Shown piece after piece: positions 20,898-30,169 of a stretch of 64,000 bases of DNA. Numbering within the stretch: the first letter of the stretch is position 1; every line of letters starts with the position of its first letter. The stretch comes from Citrobacter sp. R56. Lineage in GTDB: Bacteria > Pseudomonadota > Gammaproteobacteria > Enterobacterales > Enterobacteriaceae. Made by a program: the position numbers and the translations under genes. The stretch lies in contig NZ_CP069159.1 in NCBI RefSeq assembly GCF_016811995.1, forward strand, positions 4,092,001 through 4,156,000, written 5' to 3'. The notes under the pieces are model-generated. The model saw nothing but the letters and a program-made list of their open reading frames with translations. It was not told the DNA's origin and searched no databases.

Positions 20898-22307
20898 TTA
20901 ACGCACGCCTGCCATACGTTTCTTACCGATAAACAGCCAACCTAACCCCAGCGCGATGAACCACAGCGGAGTGACGATCAGCGCCTGACGGGTATCTTCT
21001 TCCAGCGTCAGCAGCACCAGTACAAACACGAAGAACGCCATGCACACCCAGCACATCACCTTGCCCCACGGCATCTTGTAAATCGATTTCTCATGCAGAT
21101 GCGGGCGCTGTTTACGGTACACCAGGTACGAGCACAGAATGATGGTCCAGACGAACATAAACAGAATGGCCGACACGGTGGTGATCATGGTGAATGCACC
21201 AATCACGCTTGGGTTAACGTACAGCATCACTACACCGCCCAGCAGGCAGATACAGGAGAAGGTCAGCCCTTTTGCCGGAACAGCACGTTTAGACAGCTTC
21301 GCAAACGCACTCGGTGCAACCCCTTCCTGCGCCAGGCCGAATAACATACGGCTGGTGGAGAACACGCCGCTGTTCGCGGAAGATGCGGCAGACGTCAGCA
21401 CTACAAAGTTAATCAGACTAGCAGCAGCAGGCAAACCGACCAGCACAAACAGCTCCACAAACGGGCTCTTGGTCGGTACGACTGAGCTCCACGGCGTTAC
21501 GGACATAATCACGATCAGCGCGAAAACGTAGAACATGATGATACGGATTGGAATCGAGTTAATGGCGCGCGGCAGAGATTTCTCCGGATCTTTGGTTTCC
21601 GCAGCCGTCGTCCCCACCAGCTCAATACCCACGAAGGCAAAGACGGCAATCTGGAAACCGGCAAAGAAGCCGCTTAAGCCTTTCGGGAACCAACCGCCGT
21701 CATTCCACAGGTGGGTGAATGAGGCTTCAACGCCCGTCGGCGATTGAAAGTGCATCATAATCATCACCAGTCCGACCACAATCAGCCCGACGATGGCAAC
21801 GATTTTGATCATCGCAAACCAGAACTCCATCTCGCCGAACATTTTTACGGTGGCGAGGTTGAGGCTCAGCAGCAGGACAATCACCGCCAGTGAGGCCACC
21901 CAGTCTGATAGCCCAGGGAACCAGAATTGCGCATAAGCGGTTATGGCGACGACGTCGGCCATCCCGGTAACCACCCAGCAGAACCAGTAGGTCCAGCCGG
22001 TAAAATATCCCGCCCACGGTCCGAGCAAATCGGAGGCGAAATCACTAAATGATTTGTACTCGAGATTCGAGAGCAGCAATTCTCCCATTGCGCGCATCAC
22101 GAAAAAGAGCATAAAACCGATGATCATATACACGAAAATGATCGACGGTCCTGCAAGGCTGATGGTTTTACCGGACCCCATGAACAAACCAGTGCCAATA
22201 GCGCCGCCGATGGCGATAAGCTGAATATGGCGGTTTGTAAGATTGCGCCGTAGCGACTGTTCAGACGATGCCTCTTCGTCGGCAACGACTTTTACCTGAT
22301 CTACCAT
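20898..22307 (-). CDS. cycA: D-serine/D-alanine/glycine:H+ symporter CycA
   Basis: APC-superfamily inner-membrane permease of 469 residues with about twelve helices; it takes up glycine, D-alanine, D-serine and D-cycloserine with protons. The first helix holds the substrate motif GGAIGTGLFMGSG (about residues 35-47). The sequence is nearly identical to E. coli CycA, and an SD-like AGGAAGA precedes the ATG at 22307. In E. coli the mRNA leader is a target of GcvB small RNA; I could not prove the pairing site here. The gap to fklB (22308-22626) holds its promoter. Confidence 0.96.
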   Translation of the reverse strand: MVDQVKVVADEEASSEQSLRRNLTNRHIQLIAIGGAIGTGLFMGSGKTISLAGPSIIFVYMIIGFMLFFVMRAMGELLLSNLEYKSFSDFASDLLGPWAGYFTGWTYWFCWVVTGMADVVAITAYAQFWFPGLSDWVASLAVIVLLLSLNLATVKMFGEMEFWFAMIKIVAIVGLIVVGLVMIMMHFQSPTGVEASFTHLWNDGGWFPKGLSGFFAGFQIAVFAFVGIELVGTTAAETKDPEKSLPRAINSIPIRIIMFYVFALIVIMSVTPWSSVVPTKSPFVELFVLVGLPAAASLINFVVLTSAASSANSGVFSTSRMLFGLAQEGVAPSAFAKLSKRAVPAKGLTFSCICLLGGVVMLYVNPSVIGAFTMITTVSAILFMFVWTIILCSYLVYRKQRPHLHEKSIYKMPWGKVMCWVCMAFFVFVLVLLTLEEDTRQALIVTPLWFIALGLGWLFIGKKRMAGVR

Positions 22308-22626
22308 GTTTTTTTCTTCCTGTACCTGTCTGTGTTGTTAGGCTCTACGGCCTTTAATGCGTCTGTCGTACATCTATGCTACGACGAACCCGTTATCGGG
22401 ACTCATCGATATTAGGTAAGAATTGGCGGGATGAATACTTAGATTTAAATAAAATGTTAATTTTATGTTTAAAGTGAGTGTCATATCACTCTGACAACGA
22501 GAATCAGTTCACAAAAATACACGCAGCGAGCATATTTGCAAAATAAAATATCGACATCTCGCTAACTGTAGGTTTTTCACTCTTTTTTCTGTCCCCCTCA
22601 ATGAAGAGGGGAACAGAAGTCGCTGC
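22308..22626. other. 319-bp gap between fklB and cycA
   Basis: AT-rich upstream region of cycA. Two structures stand out: a GAGTG-N6-CACTC palindrome at 22476-22491, and a hairpin at 22589-22616 (CTGTCCCCCTC/GAGGGGAACAG, one mismatch) 10 bp beyond the fklB stop. On the fklB transcript that hairpin is followed by A, not T, so it is not a normal terminator. No RNA gene is supported. Confidence 0.5.
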
Positions 22627-23247
22627 TTACAGGATTTCCAGCAGTTCCACTTCGAACACCAGCGTGCTGAACGGAGGGATGGATGCGCCAGCGCCACGCT
22701 CGCCGTACGCCAGTTCCTGAGGAATAGTCAGTTCCCATTTAGAGCCGACCGGCATCAGCGTCAGCGCTTCGATCCAGCCTGGGATCACGCCATTTACCGG
22801 GAATTCAGCCGGTTCGCCACGCGCAACAGAACTGTCAAACACGGTACCGTCAATCAGTTTGCCGGTGTAATGCACACGTACACGATCGGTACGCGCCGGG
22901 ATAGCGCCTTCACCCTGGTTGAGCACGCGGAATTGCAGACCGGACTCGGTGCTGTTCACGCCGTCTTTCTCACGGTTTTCTTCCAGGAATTTCACACCAT
23001 CAGCGGCCATGGCCTGGAAACGTTCGCGACGTACCGCATCAGCACGTTCGTGGATCTCGCGCAGCGCGCGGTGAACCACATCAACAGGCACTGCCGGGTG
23101 TTTGCCTTCCAGCGCGTCAGCAATACCTGCAACCAGCGCTTCAGGCAACAGCCCTTCCAGACCAGATTCGCTCAGTTGCTGGCCTACCTGCAAACCAATG
23201 CCGTAGCTTGCTTGCGCTTCGATAGTGTCAAAAGTCGGGGTTGCCAT
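22627..23247 (-). CDS. fklB: FKBP-type peptidyl-prolyl cis-trans isomerase FklB (FKBP22)
   Basis: Prolyl isomerase of 206 residues. The N-terminal half is a helical dimerisation region of the Mip type. The C-terminal FKBP domain (about 120-206) includes [18 protein letters not shown] and [14 protein letters not shown]. There is no signal peptide, so it is a cytoplasmic form. Two ATG codons are adjacent. The second, at 23247, gives the standard 206-residue protein and a better distance from AAAGGA. Confidence 0.96.
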   Translation of the reverse strand: MATPTFDTIEAQASYGIGLQVGQQLSESGLEGLLPEALVAGIADALEGKHPAVPVDVVHRALREIHERADAVRRERFQAMAADGVKFLEENREKDGVNSTESGLQFRVLNQGEGAIPARTDRVRVHYTGKLIDGTVFDSSVARGEPAEFPVNGVIPGWIEALTLMPVGSKWELTIPQELAYGERGAGASIPPFSTLVFEVELLEIL

Positions 23248-23466
23248 CATATTTCCTTTCATCGGATATCAAGAAGCGGGAAGCATATCAGCCACGCTGC
23301 ATCCGGTAAAACTTTGTCTCGGGAAGAGATGACAAATCGCAGGGAAACATAAACAATAGGTGTATCCCGCGCCGAGGTCACGAAAGCGGGCATTATGACG
23401 AACATCATAGCGTTAGCCATCTATACTCTATGATCGAGGAACGATAAGCGGAGCAGGAGGAAAGCC

Positions 23467-24120
23467 ATGCCCGGGCGCTTTGAACTAAAACCAACCCTGG
23501 CGAAAATCTGGCATGCACCGGACAATTTTCGCATCATGGATCCACTGCCACCCATGCACCGTCGTGGCATTATCGCCGCGGCCATTGTACTGGTGATTGG
23601 CTTCCTGCTTCCTTCAAATGACACCCGCGAGACGCCAGTCGTCACGCGAAACGCCCAGTTGGATCTCCAGTCGCAGTCACAACCGCCCACGGAAGCTCAG
23701 CTTCAGGCGCAGCTGGTTGCCCCGCAAAATGACCCAGGGCAAGTAGCTCCCGTCGCCCCTGAACCTATTCAGGACGAGCAGCCAGAGGAACAAACGGCGC
23801 CGCAGACACAAGCGCCGACGCAATCCCAACCTTTCCAGCAGGATAGTGGGATTGACCAGCAGTGGCGTTCTTATCGCGTGGATTCAGGTAAAACCCTGGC
23901 GCAAGTGTTTCGCGACCATGGCTTACCGCCAACGGATGTATATGCCATGGCGCAGGCAGAGGGCGCGGGTAAACCACTCAGCAACCTTAAAGATGGTCAG
24001 ATGGTACAGATCCGCCAGAACGCTAACGGCGTGGTCACAGGCTTAACCATTGATACCGGTAATAACCAGCAGGTTCTGTTTACCCGTCAGCCAAATGGAA
24101 GTTTTATTCGCGTACGGTAA
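23467..24120 (+). CDS. ytfB: Cell-division-associated OapA-type protein YtfB
   Basis: Membrane-anchored protein of 217 residues. The cytoplasmic N-terminus is followed by one helix (about 33-51) and a long Gln/Pro/Glu-rich periplasmic linker. A C-terminal OapA/LysM-like domain (about 138-217) contains YRVDSGKTLAQVFRDHGLP. The E. coli protein localises to the septum and its domain binds glycans. AGGAGGAA precedes the ATG. The linker is a few residues longer than in E. coli. It diverges from fklB. Confidence 0.92.
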   Translation: MPGRFELKPTLAKIWHAPDNFRIMDPLPPMHRRGIIAAAIVLVIGFLLPSNDTRETPVVTRNAQLDLQSQSQPPTEAQLQAQLVAPQNDPGQVAPVAPEPIQDEQPEEQTAPQTQAPTQSQPFQQDSGIDQQWRSYRVDSGKTLAQVFRDHGLPPTDVYAMAQAEGAGKPLSNLKDGQMVQIRQNANGVVTGLTIDTGNNQQVLFTRQPNGSFIRVR

Positions 24121-24125
24121 ATGCA

Positions 24126-24157
24126 TGCCCGGTGGCGCTAACGCTTACCGGGCCTAT
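24126..24157. repeat. Single REP palindrome after ytfB
   Basis: GCCCGGTGGCGCTAACGCTTACCGGGC begins about 6 bp past the ytfB stop, between converging genes, and can serve as a 3' hairpin for either. Confidence 0.8.
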
Positions 24158-24162
24158 AACGT

Positions 24163-25095
24163 TCAGGCCTTACGAATCTTATTCACCCACCAAATCCCCG
24201 AGCACACCAGCACCAGCGCCAGTGCGTATTTCCACTCCAGGATATTTTCGCCGAGGAAGGTCGCCGACAGAACCGCGCCGGAGACGGGGATCAGAAAATT
24301 AAACGGGGCAATCATCCCTACGCGGTTGTATTTGAGCAAAATGCTCCACAGCGCAAACGCCACCGATGAGAGCAGCGTCAGATAGCCCAGAATTGCCACA
24401 GAAGAGAGTCCGTGTACGGTCAGTGAGCCACCGCAAGCATAACCACCAATGACCAGCGCCAGGCCGCCTATCCCTAACTGATAGCCCGTCATGACCGTTG
24501 GGTCTACCGTCTGAGAAATACGTTTACCGTAAAGCGTCGCGGCGGAAAGAATAAAGGCCGCCATCACCACCGAGCCATCCCCTAACAAACTAAAGTTAAA
24601 GTCCATCAGGCCGTTGTTGAAGTTGACCACCATCACGCCAGCAAAACCCAGAATACAGCCCAGCGTTTTGTTGTAGCTCAGCTTGTCATTCTGATAGATA
24701 AAGTGAGCCAGCAGCACGCTAAAAAAGGTGCCCGTCGCATTCATGATCGACCCTTTTACGCCCGTCGTGAAGGCGAGGCCAATATAGAAAAAAATGTATT
24801 GCAGCGACGTTTGCGTCAGCCCCAGCAGGGTTAACTGACCAAACTGTCGCGGGCTTAAGCGGGCGATGGGTTTTCGCTGCATCATCGCCAGCAACAGCAG
24901 TAACACGCCCGCAAATAAAAATCGGTAACCAGCAAAAACAATTTTTGAGGGGATATCATCCGCTGCAATCTGGAAGATCTCATACCCGCTCTTTATCGCC
25001 GGGTACGCGCTTCCCCATAGCAAACAACAAAAGGCGGCACTCAGGTAAACCACATTTTTTCGGGCAAAAAGAGGCTGTTGATGGGTAATGTCCAT
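24163..25095 (-). CDS. EamA/DMT-family transporter (second, unrelated to YtfF)
   Basis: Inner-membrane protein of 310 residues with about ten helices in two EamA repeats (first with CCLLWGSAYPAIKSG near residue 22, second with GYLTLLSSVAFALWS). It is probably an exporter of amino acids or small metabolites; the substrate cannot be told. It lies between ytfB and rplI, a place where E. coli carries other genes (ytfA, yjfZ), so this is a variable slot. The ribosome site before the ATG at 25095 is weak. It could be transcribed by read-through from rplI if the terminator leaks. Confidence 0.88.
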   Translation of the reverse strand: MDITHQQPLFARKNVVYLSAAFCCLLWGSAYPAIKSGYEIFQIAADDIPSKIVFAGYRFLFAGVLLLLLAMMQRKPIARLSPRQFGQLTLLGLTQTSLQYIFFYIGLAFTTGVKGSIMNATGTFFSVLLAHFIYQNDKLSYNKTLGCILGFAGVMVVNFNNGLMDFNFSLLGDGSVVMAAFILSAATLYGKRISQTVDPTVMTGYQLGIGGLALVIGGYACGGSLTVHGLSSVAILGYLTLLSSVAFALWSILLKYNRVGMIAPFNFLIPVSGAVLSATFLGENILEWKYALALVLVCSGIWWVNKIRKA

Positions 25096-25186
25096 TCCAG
25101 TATCACTTTGAAATTATGTTTTATTTTTTAATTATCCCGAAAAGGATAGAGAATAGCCAGAGAGAAACAGAGGGGGTTTCTGAAAA

Positions 25187-25211
25187 GCAAAACGCCGGCA
25201 CAGGGCCGGCG
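25187..25211 (-). terminator. Terminator of the rpsF-priB-rpsR-rplI operon
   Basis: Reading leftward, stem CGCCGGC/GCCGGCG (25193-25199 with 25205-25211) closes a five-base loop and is followed by TTTTGCTTTT. Confidence 0.88.
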
Positions 25212-25236
25212 ATTTGTCGTGGTGATGAGTAATTAA

Positions 25237-25698
<462 letters not shown>

Positions 25699-25725
25699 TT
25701 AAAGTCGTTAATAGACAGCGGCCGA

Positions 25726-26272
<547 letters not shown>

Positions 26273-26278
26273 CAGAAA

Positions 26279-26692
<414 letters not shown>

Positions 26693-26713
26693 TTATTCAG
26701 CCTCCTGTCTGGG

Positions 26714-26759
26714 TCAGCCGAGGCCCATGGAGGCAAGGAACGTGTTAAAGGTCGGCTGA
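26714..26759 (-). promoter_or_regulatory. S6:S18-binding leader hairpin of the rpsF operon
   Basis: In the 5' leader of rpsF, TCAGCCGA and TCGGCTGA form an 8-bp stem around an internal region of about 30 bases. This is where gamma-proteobacterial rpsF leaders carry the S6:S18 recognition element that copies the 16S rRNA site, with CCG bases in a bulge. Detailed folding was not computed. Confidence 0.7.
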
Positions 26760-26772
26760 AAAATGACGCGTC

Positions 26773-26801
26773 ATAATACTGGCGGTGGCCGGTAAACTCA
26801 A
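26773..26801 (-). promoter_or_regulatory. Promoter of the rpsF operon
   Basis: On the minus strand -35 TTGAGT (26801-26796), a 17-bp spacer, then -10 TATTAT (26778-26773), followed by GACGCG. It lies about 100 bp before the rpsF ATG and immediately upstream of the leader hairpin. Confidence 0.8.
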
Positions 26802-26843
26802 GGTGATTGTACGATTATTTATCAGCGCGTCATGGCTGCGCCA

Positions 26844-27608
26844 TCAGTACATGTCCAGCAGCATCTTGACGCTGATACAGATGGAGACAATCACAATCAT
26901 CGGCCTGATGACTTTCTTACCGCGCGTCAGCACAACCGTCGCGCCCAGGCGAGCGCCGAGAGACTGCCCGACAAACATCACCAACCCGAGTGACCAAATC
27001 ATTTTCCCTCCGGCGATGAAGAACAAAATAGAGGCAATGTTAGACGCAAGATTGATGAAATTAGAGTGGATCTGCGCCTTATCAATGCTGTATCCCCACA
27101 TCAGGATGTAGCACAGCGTGTAAAACGAACCGGCTCCCGGCCCGAGAAACCCATCATAAAATCCGACACCGACACCGCAAACCAACGAAAAGAGAAACAG
27201 CGATACCTGCTGCCGCTTTTTCGGCTCGCTCAGGTTGGGGGCAAAAATGAAATAAATGGCAACGGCGATAATTAACACCGGCAACAGCTTTTTCAGTAAC
27301 TCTGGCTCGATAAATTGGATCAGCGTGGTCCCCACTGCTGAACCGGCAAAAGCGGATAAAAACACATATTTATGTTGTTGAACATTAATATGACCCTGAC
27401 GCAAAAAGTAAATACCAGAGGTGAGTGAGCTGCCCAGTGCCTGAAGTTTATTCGTTGCTAATGCATTGGCGGGCGGCAAACCGGAAATCAGCAGCGCACC
27501 GATGGAGAGAAAACCACCGCCGCCCGAAACCACATTGATAAAACCTGCTATTAGCGCAACCATAAACATGATCGTGAAATAGCTGAAATCCATGAATGAA
27601 GTATCCAT
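26844..27608 (-). CDS. TSUP (TauE/SafE) family permease
   Basis: Inner-membrane protein of about 254 residues with about eight helices in two halves. The first half holds GFINVVSGGGGFLSIGALLISGLP with the ATNKLQALG loop typical of the YfcA branch; the second holds VGFYDGFLGPGAGSF. The family exports or imports sulfur-containing anions such as sulfite or sulfoacetate; the true substrate is unknown. The ATG at 27608 follows AAGGC; an ATG at 27629 is possible. It lies between rpsF and yjfY, where E. coli has no gene, so it appears to be an insertion relative to E. coli. Confidence 0.88.
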   Translation of the reverse strand: MDTSFMDFSYFTIMFMVALIAGFINVVSGGGGFLSIGALLISGLPPANALATNKLQALGSSLTSGIYFLRQGHINVQQHKYVFLSAFAGSAVGTTLIQFIEPELLKKLLPVLIIAVAIYFIFAPNLSEPKKRQQVSLFLFSLVCGVGVGFYDGFLGPGAGSFYTLCYILMWGYSIDKAQIHSNFINLASNIASILFFIAGGKMIWSLGLVMFVGQSLGARLGATVVLTRGKKVIRPMIVIVSICISVKMLLDMY

Positions 27609-27911
27609 TAGTTTTTGCCTTAATATCATAAAGTTATCTTTATGTTAGCGATCACTATAAGGGGCGAATTTCGGCATTAAAATTGATTATTGCGTAAGAG
27701 TTCATTCTTAAAAGACAGGTATTTTTTTGAGCGCAACGGCATACGCAAGTGACTTATAAATGAAGATGAAGTGGGTAATGCGGTAATTTTTTGAACAACT
27801 GCATCAGAAATGGTCGCTATCCCCTTCTCAAGTAGCGATTAGAATTAAATCAGAAGTAATCCATTCACAGGAGATATCGCCGACCAGACACAGCAGTCGA
27901 GGAGGTACAGT
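27609..27911. other. 303-bp divergent gap between the TSUP gene and yjfY
   Basis: AT-rich control region for both genes. I see no convincing sigma-70 hexamer pair, operator palindrome or RNA gene in it; a GGAGG ribosome site ends it at yjfY. Confidence 0.5.
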
Positions 27912-28187
27912 ATGCGAGCCCGTGTTTTGACCTTTCTGGCTGCACTTTTGCTCAGTGCAAATGCGACGGCAGCCATTAAAATCGATAACCAACAAGCCAG
28001 GAATATGGATGATGTGCAGAGCTTAGGCGTGATTTACATTAATCATAACTTCGCCACTGAAAGTGAAGCAGATCAAGCTCTGAACGAAGAAACAGATGCG
28101 CAAGGTGCAACGTACTACCACGTCATCCTGATCCGGGAGCCAGGTAGCAACGGTAACATGCATGCCAGCGCAGACATTTATCGCTAG
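27912..28187 (+). CDS. yjfY: Small periplasmic DUF1471 protein YjfY
   Basis: Exported protein of 91 residues: signal peptide to about residue 20 (LLSANATA-A), then one compact BhsA/McbA-type DUF1471 domain with DDVQSLGVIYINH and ATYYHVIL. The family is linked to stress, biofilm and envelope responses, but YjfY has no proven role. GGAGG precedes the ATG and a strong terminator follows, so it is a stand-alone unit. It is the first of three paralogous domains within about 2.2 kb (with bsmA and yjfN). Confidence 0.9.
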   Translation: MRARVLTFLAALLLSANATAAIKIDNQQARNMDDVQSLGVIYINHNFATESEADQALNEETDAQGATYYHVILIREPGSNGNMHASADIYR

Positions 28188-28230
28188 CCATTCAGAAACA
28201 ACCAACGAGAACATTGCCATAGTTTGATTT

Positions 28231-28255
28231 GCCCCCTCTTCAGGGGGCTTTTTTT
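28231..28255 (+). terminator. Rho-independent terminator of yjfY
   Basis: Stem GCCCCCT/AGGGGGC with a CTTC loop, then T7. It is 43 bp beyond the yjfY stop. Confidence 0.93.
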
Positions 28256-28426
28256 GGGCGCTGTCACCCCGGAATCAGGCCCGAACGGGTCGACAGCAGT
28301 AAAGTGGGTGTACGAGTGGGTAGGTTGTTCAGCCGCACCGATCAAATCGATAGGCTGATTACGGGTAAACGACTCCCCCAGGATCCTGCAACAACCTGGA
28401 GCGCAAGGGGTTAGCGTTCTGCGTAT
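28256..28426. other. Non-coding junction where the ula genes lie in E. coli
   Basis: A 171-bp stretch between the yjfY terminator and the end of yjfP. In E. coli the ulaR, ulaG and ulaABCDEF genes occupy this interval. Here only a GC-rich structured segment is left: CTGTC (28261-28265) pairs with GACAG (28292-28296) around an inner CCCG-AA-CGGG hairpin. No recognisable fragment of an ula gene was found. Confidence 0.6.
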
Positions 28427-29176
28427 TTAAAGATGCTGGCGAAAAAAGGAGGCCGTGGCCGCCAGGGCTTCTGGCGTAATACGGTGACGTACTCCCGCTT
28501 GCCATGAACAGGCCAGATTCTTATCCAGCCCCTGCTGGATCAACGCCTGCTGCAAGCGTAATGATTCTGTGGCAGGAACCACATCATCTTCCTGCCCATG
28601 CCACAGCAGCAGTGGTCGATTTGCCACATGGGTCAGTTGATCCGTTACTTCCCACTCGGCCAGCGGGGCAAGTATCTTGTCGAATTCGGCCTGCTGCGAA
28701 GGTGTTTCCAGTGAGGACGGGGGAAAGAGCGTCTGTGCCAGTTGGGTGAAATACCCTGATCCCATCAGACTGGCGACGCATTTCACCTCTGGATGACGCG
28801 TCATAATACCCAACGCAGTCATGCCGCCCATCGACGCCCCTCCTACTGCCAGGCGTTCGTTCAGAATCCAGTTTTCCGCCTGCGCTGCCGCACGTAACGC
28901 AGCGAATTCCTGCATATTTTGCTGCAGAATTTGCCAGAATTGCCAGGTTCGCCACTGTGCATCACCGGTAAATCGCACACCGTGTTCCGGTGCATCAGGC
29001 ATAATAACTCTATATCCGGCCTGCGCCAGTGCAACAGCGAAGTAGCTATACACGAGGCTGGAAGAGGTGAACCCATGATAAAAAATGAGACAAGGCAGCG
29101 GTGCCTCACGTTTTCCCTGCGGAAACGCATGAAGAACGGGATTATCTGCCAGATACCGTGTTTCAATCTCTATCAT
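28427..29176 (-). CDS. yjfP: Alpha/beta-hydrolase (esterase) YjfP
   Basis: Cytoplasmic serine hydrolase of 249 residues. The oxyanion region FYHGFTSSS (about residues 31-39) and the nucleophile elbow GGASMGGMT (Ser in GxSxG, about residue 112) are clear; the acid and base are probably in HGQEDDVVP and near GVRHRITPE. The E. coli enzyme cleaves short acyl esters and has been described as an o-nitrophenyl-acetate carboxylesterase; the natural substrate is unknown. The ATG at 29176 follows AGAGGTG and gives the E. coli length. Confidence 0.92.
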   Translation of the reverse strand: MIEIETRYLADNPVLHAFPQGKREAPLPCLIFYHGFTSSSLVYSYFAVALAQAGYRVIMPDAPEHGVRFTGDAQWRTWQFWQILQQNMQEFAALRAAAQAENWILNERLAVGGASMGGMTALGIMTRHPEVKCVASLMGSGYFTQLAQTLFPPSSLETPSQQAEFDKILAPLAEWEVTDQLTHVANRPLLLWHGQEDDVVPATESLRLQQALIQQGLDKNLACSWQAGVRHRITPEALAATASFFRQHL

Positions 29177-29359
29177 TTTTACACCTCTTTTATTCTGGTA
29201 TGCCACGGCAAAATTCATAGCGCAAGTTTATGTGTTCGACAATGATTCACAATGTTGAGAACTGGGTTACGCTTTCGCAACATTTTCATTCGAAAATCGC
29301 GTGAGAGATAACAATTCGGGAACATTCCCCCTAAAGGGAAATTAATAAGGCACTACACT

Positions 29360-29689
29360 ATGGCTATCAGGAAACGAGATAGAGTTATGCGCCGGTTTGC
29401 CTCTTTGATGCTGGTTTTATTCTTAAGCGGGTGCAGTGTACTTCAGGGTACGCCGCAACCTGCACCACCCGTCACTGACCAACCTCAGGAAATTCGCCGC
29501 GACCAGTCACATGGGTTGCAACGAATGGGGGCGGTGAGCGCCCTGGTTCGGGGTTCCCCGGATGATGCCGTGGCGGAAATCAGAGCAAAGGCCATCGCCG
29601 CCAAAGCAGATTATTACGTTATTGTATTGGTCGATGAAACCATCGTGACAGGTCAGTGGTATTCACAGGCCATTTTATATCGTAAATAA
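29360..29689 (+). CDS. bsmA: Biofilm-stress lipoprotein BsmA (DUF1471)
   Basis: Lipoprotein of 109 residues: hydrophobic signal and lipobox LSGC with the acylated cysteine at about residue 25, then a Pro-rich spacer and a DUF1471 domain (VRGSPDDAVAEI...KADYYVIVLVDE). Matches E. coli BsmA (YjfO), which affects biofilm maturation and survival under peroxide or acid stress. The start could also be the ATG ten codons in; the longer form keeps the E. coli length. Diverges from yjfP. Confidence 0.92.
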   Translation: MAIRKRDRVMRRFASLMLVLFLSGCSVLQGTPQPAPPVTDQPQEIRRDQSHGLQRMGAVSALVRGSPDDAVAEIRAKAIAAKADYYVIVLVDETIVTGQWYSQAILYRK

Positions 29690-29835
29690 CAGTAGATTGA
29701 TTTTTAGTCAGTTTTACATTGCTTTGCGTGCCTATGCGTTTACCTGTGCACAATGAACCGAGAGCAGGGTGCTGGAGGTTTATTACCGCGACGGAATGCC
29801 CTACCCAGGTGGGGAAACGTAAAATGGAGCTGACG

Positions 29836-30111
29836 ATGAAACAATCTATTGCCTTATCCTCACTGCTGGTTCCTGCCGGACTGGTGAGTACCACGGCACA
29901 GTCTGCCGAATTCGCCAGTGCTGACTGCGTCACAGGCCTGAACGAAATTGGCCAGATTTCCGTCAGCAATATTGCAGGGAACCCGCAGGATGTGGAACGT
30001 ATCGTGGCGTTAAAAGCCGATGAGCAAGGCGCCTCCTGGTACCGCATTATTCAGATGTACGAAGATCAGCAGCCAGATAACTGGCGCGTACAAGCCATCC
30101 TGTATGCCTGA
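29836..30111 (+). CDS. yjfN: Periplasmic DUF1471 protein YjfN (DegP activator family)
   Basis: Exported protein of 91 residues, with signal peptide to about residue 22 (TTAQSA-E) and a DUF1471 domain with ASWYRIIQMYEDQ. E. coli YjfN has been reported to stimulate the periplasmic protease DegP through its C-terminal tail. The ATG at 29836 is preferred to one at 29824 because GGAG lies six bases before it. A REP palindrome follows. One cysteine remains in the mature protein (CVTGL). Confidence 0.88.
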   Translation: MKQSIALSSLLVPAGLVSTTAQSAEFASADCVTGLNEIGQISVSNIAGNPQDVERIVALKADEQGASWYRIIQMYEDQQPDNWRVQAILYA

Positions 30112-30123
30112 TTCTTCGCGTAT

Positions 30124-30156
30124 GCCGGGTGGCAGCGTTTTCGCCTAACCCGGCCT
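30124..30156. repeat. REP palindrome between yjfN and aidB
   Basis: GCCGGGTGGCAGCGTTTTCGCCTAACCCGGCCT lies 12 bp after the yjfN stop, where yjfN and aidB converge. It is a single Y-type unit. Confidence 0.85.
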
Positions 30157-30169
30157 GCGAGCCTGGCCT

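Noticed and set aside
22474-22489. CRP site upstream of cycA
   Set aside because: The GTGA and TCAC half-sites are separated by eight bases rather than six.
28229-28414. 61-codon plus-strand frame between yjfY and yjfP
   Set aside because: It starts inside the yjfY terminator and has no ribosome site.
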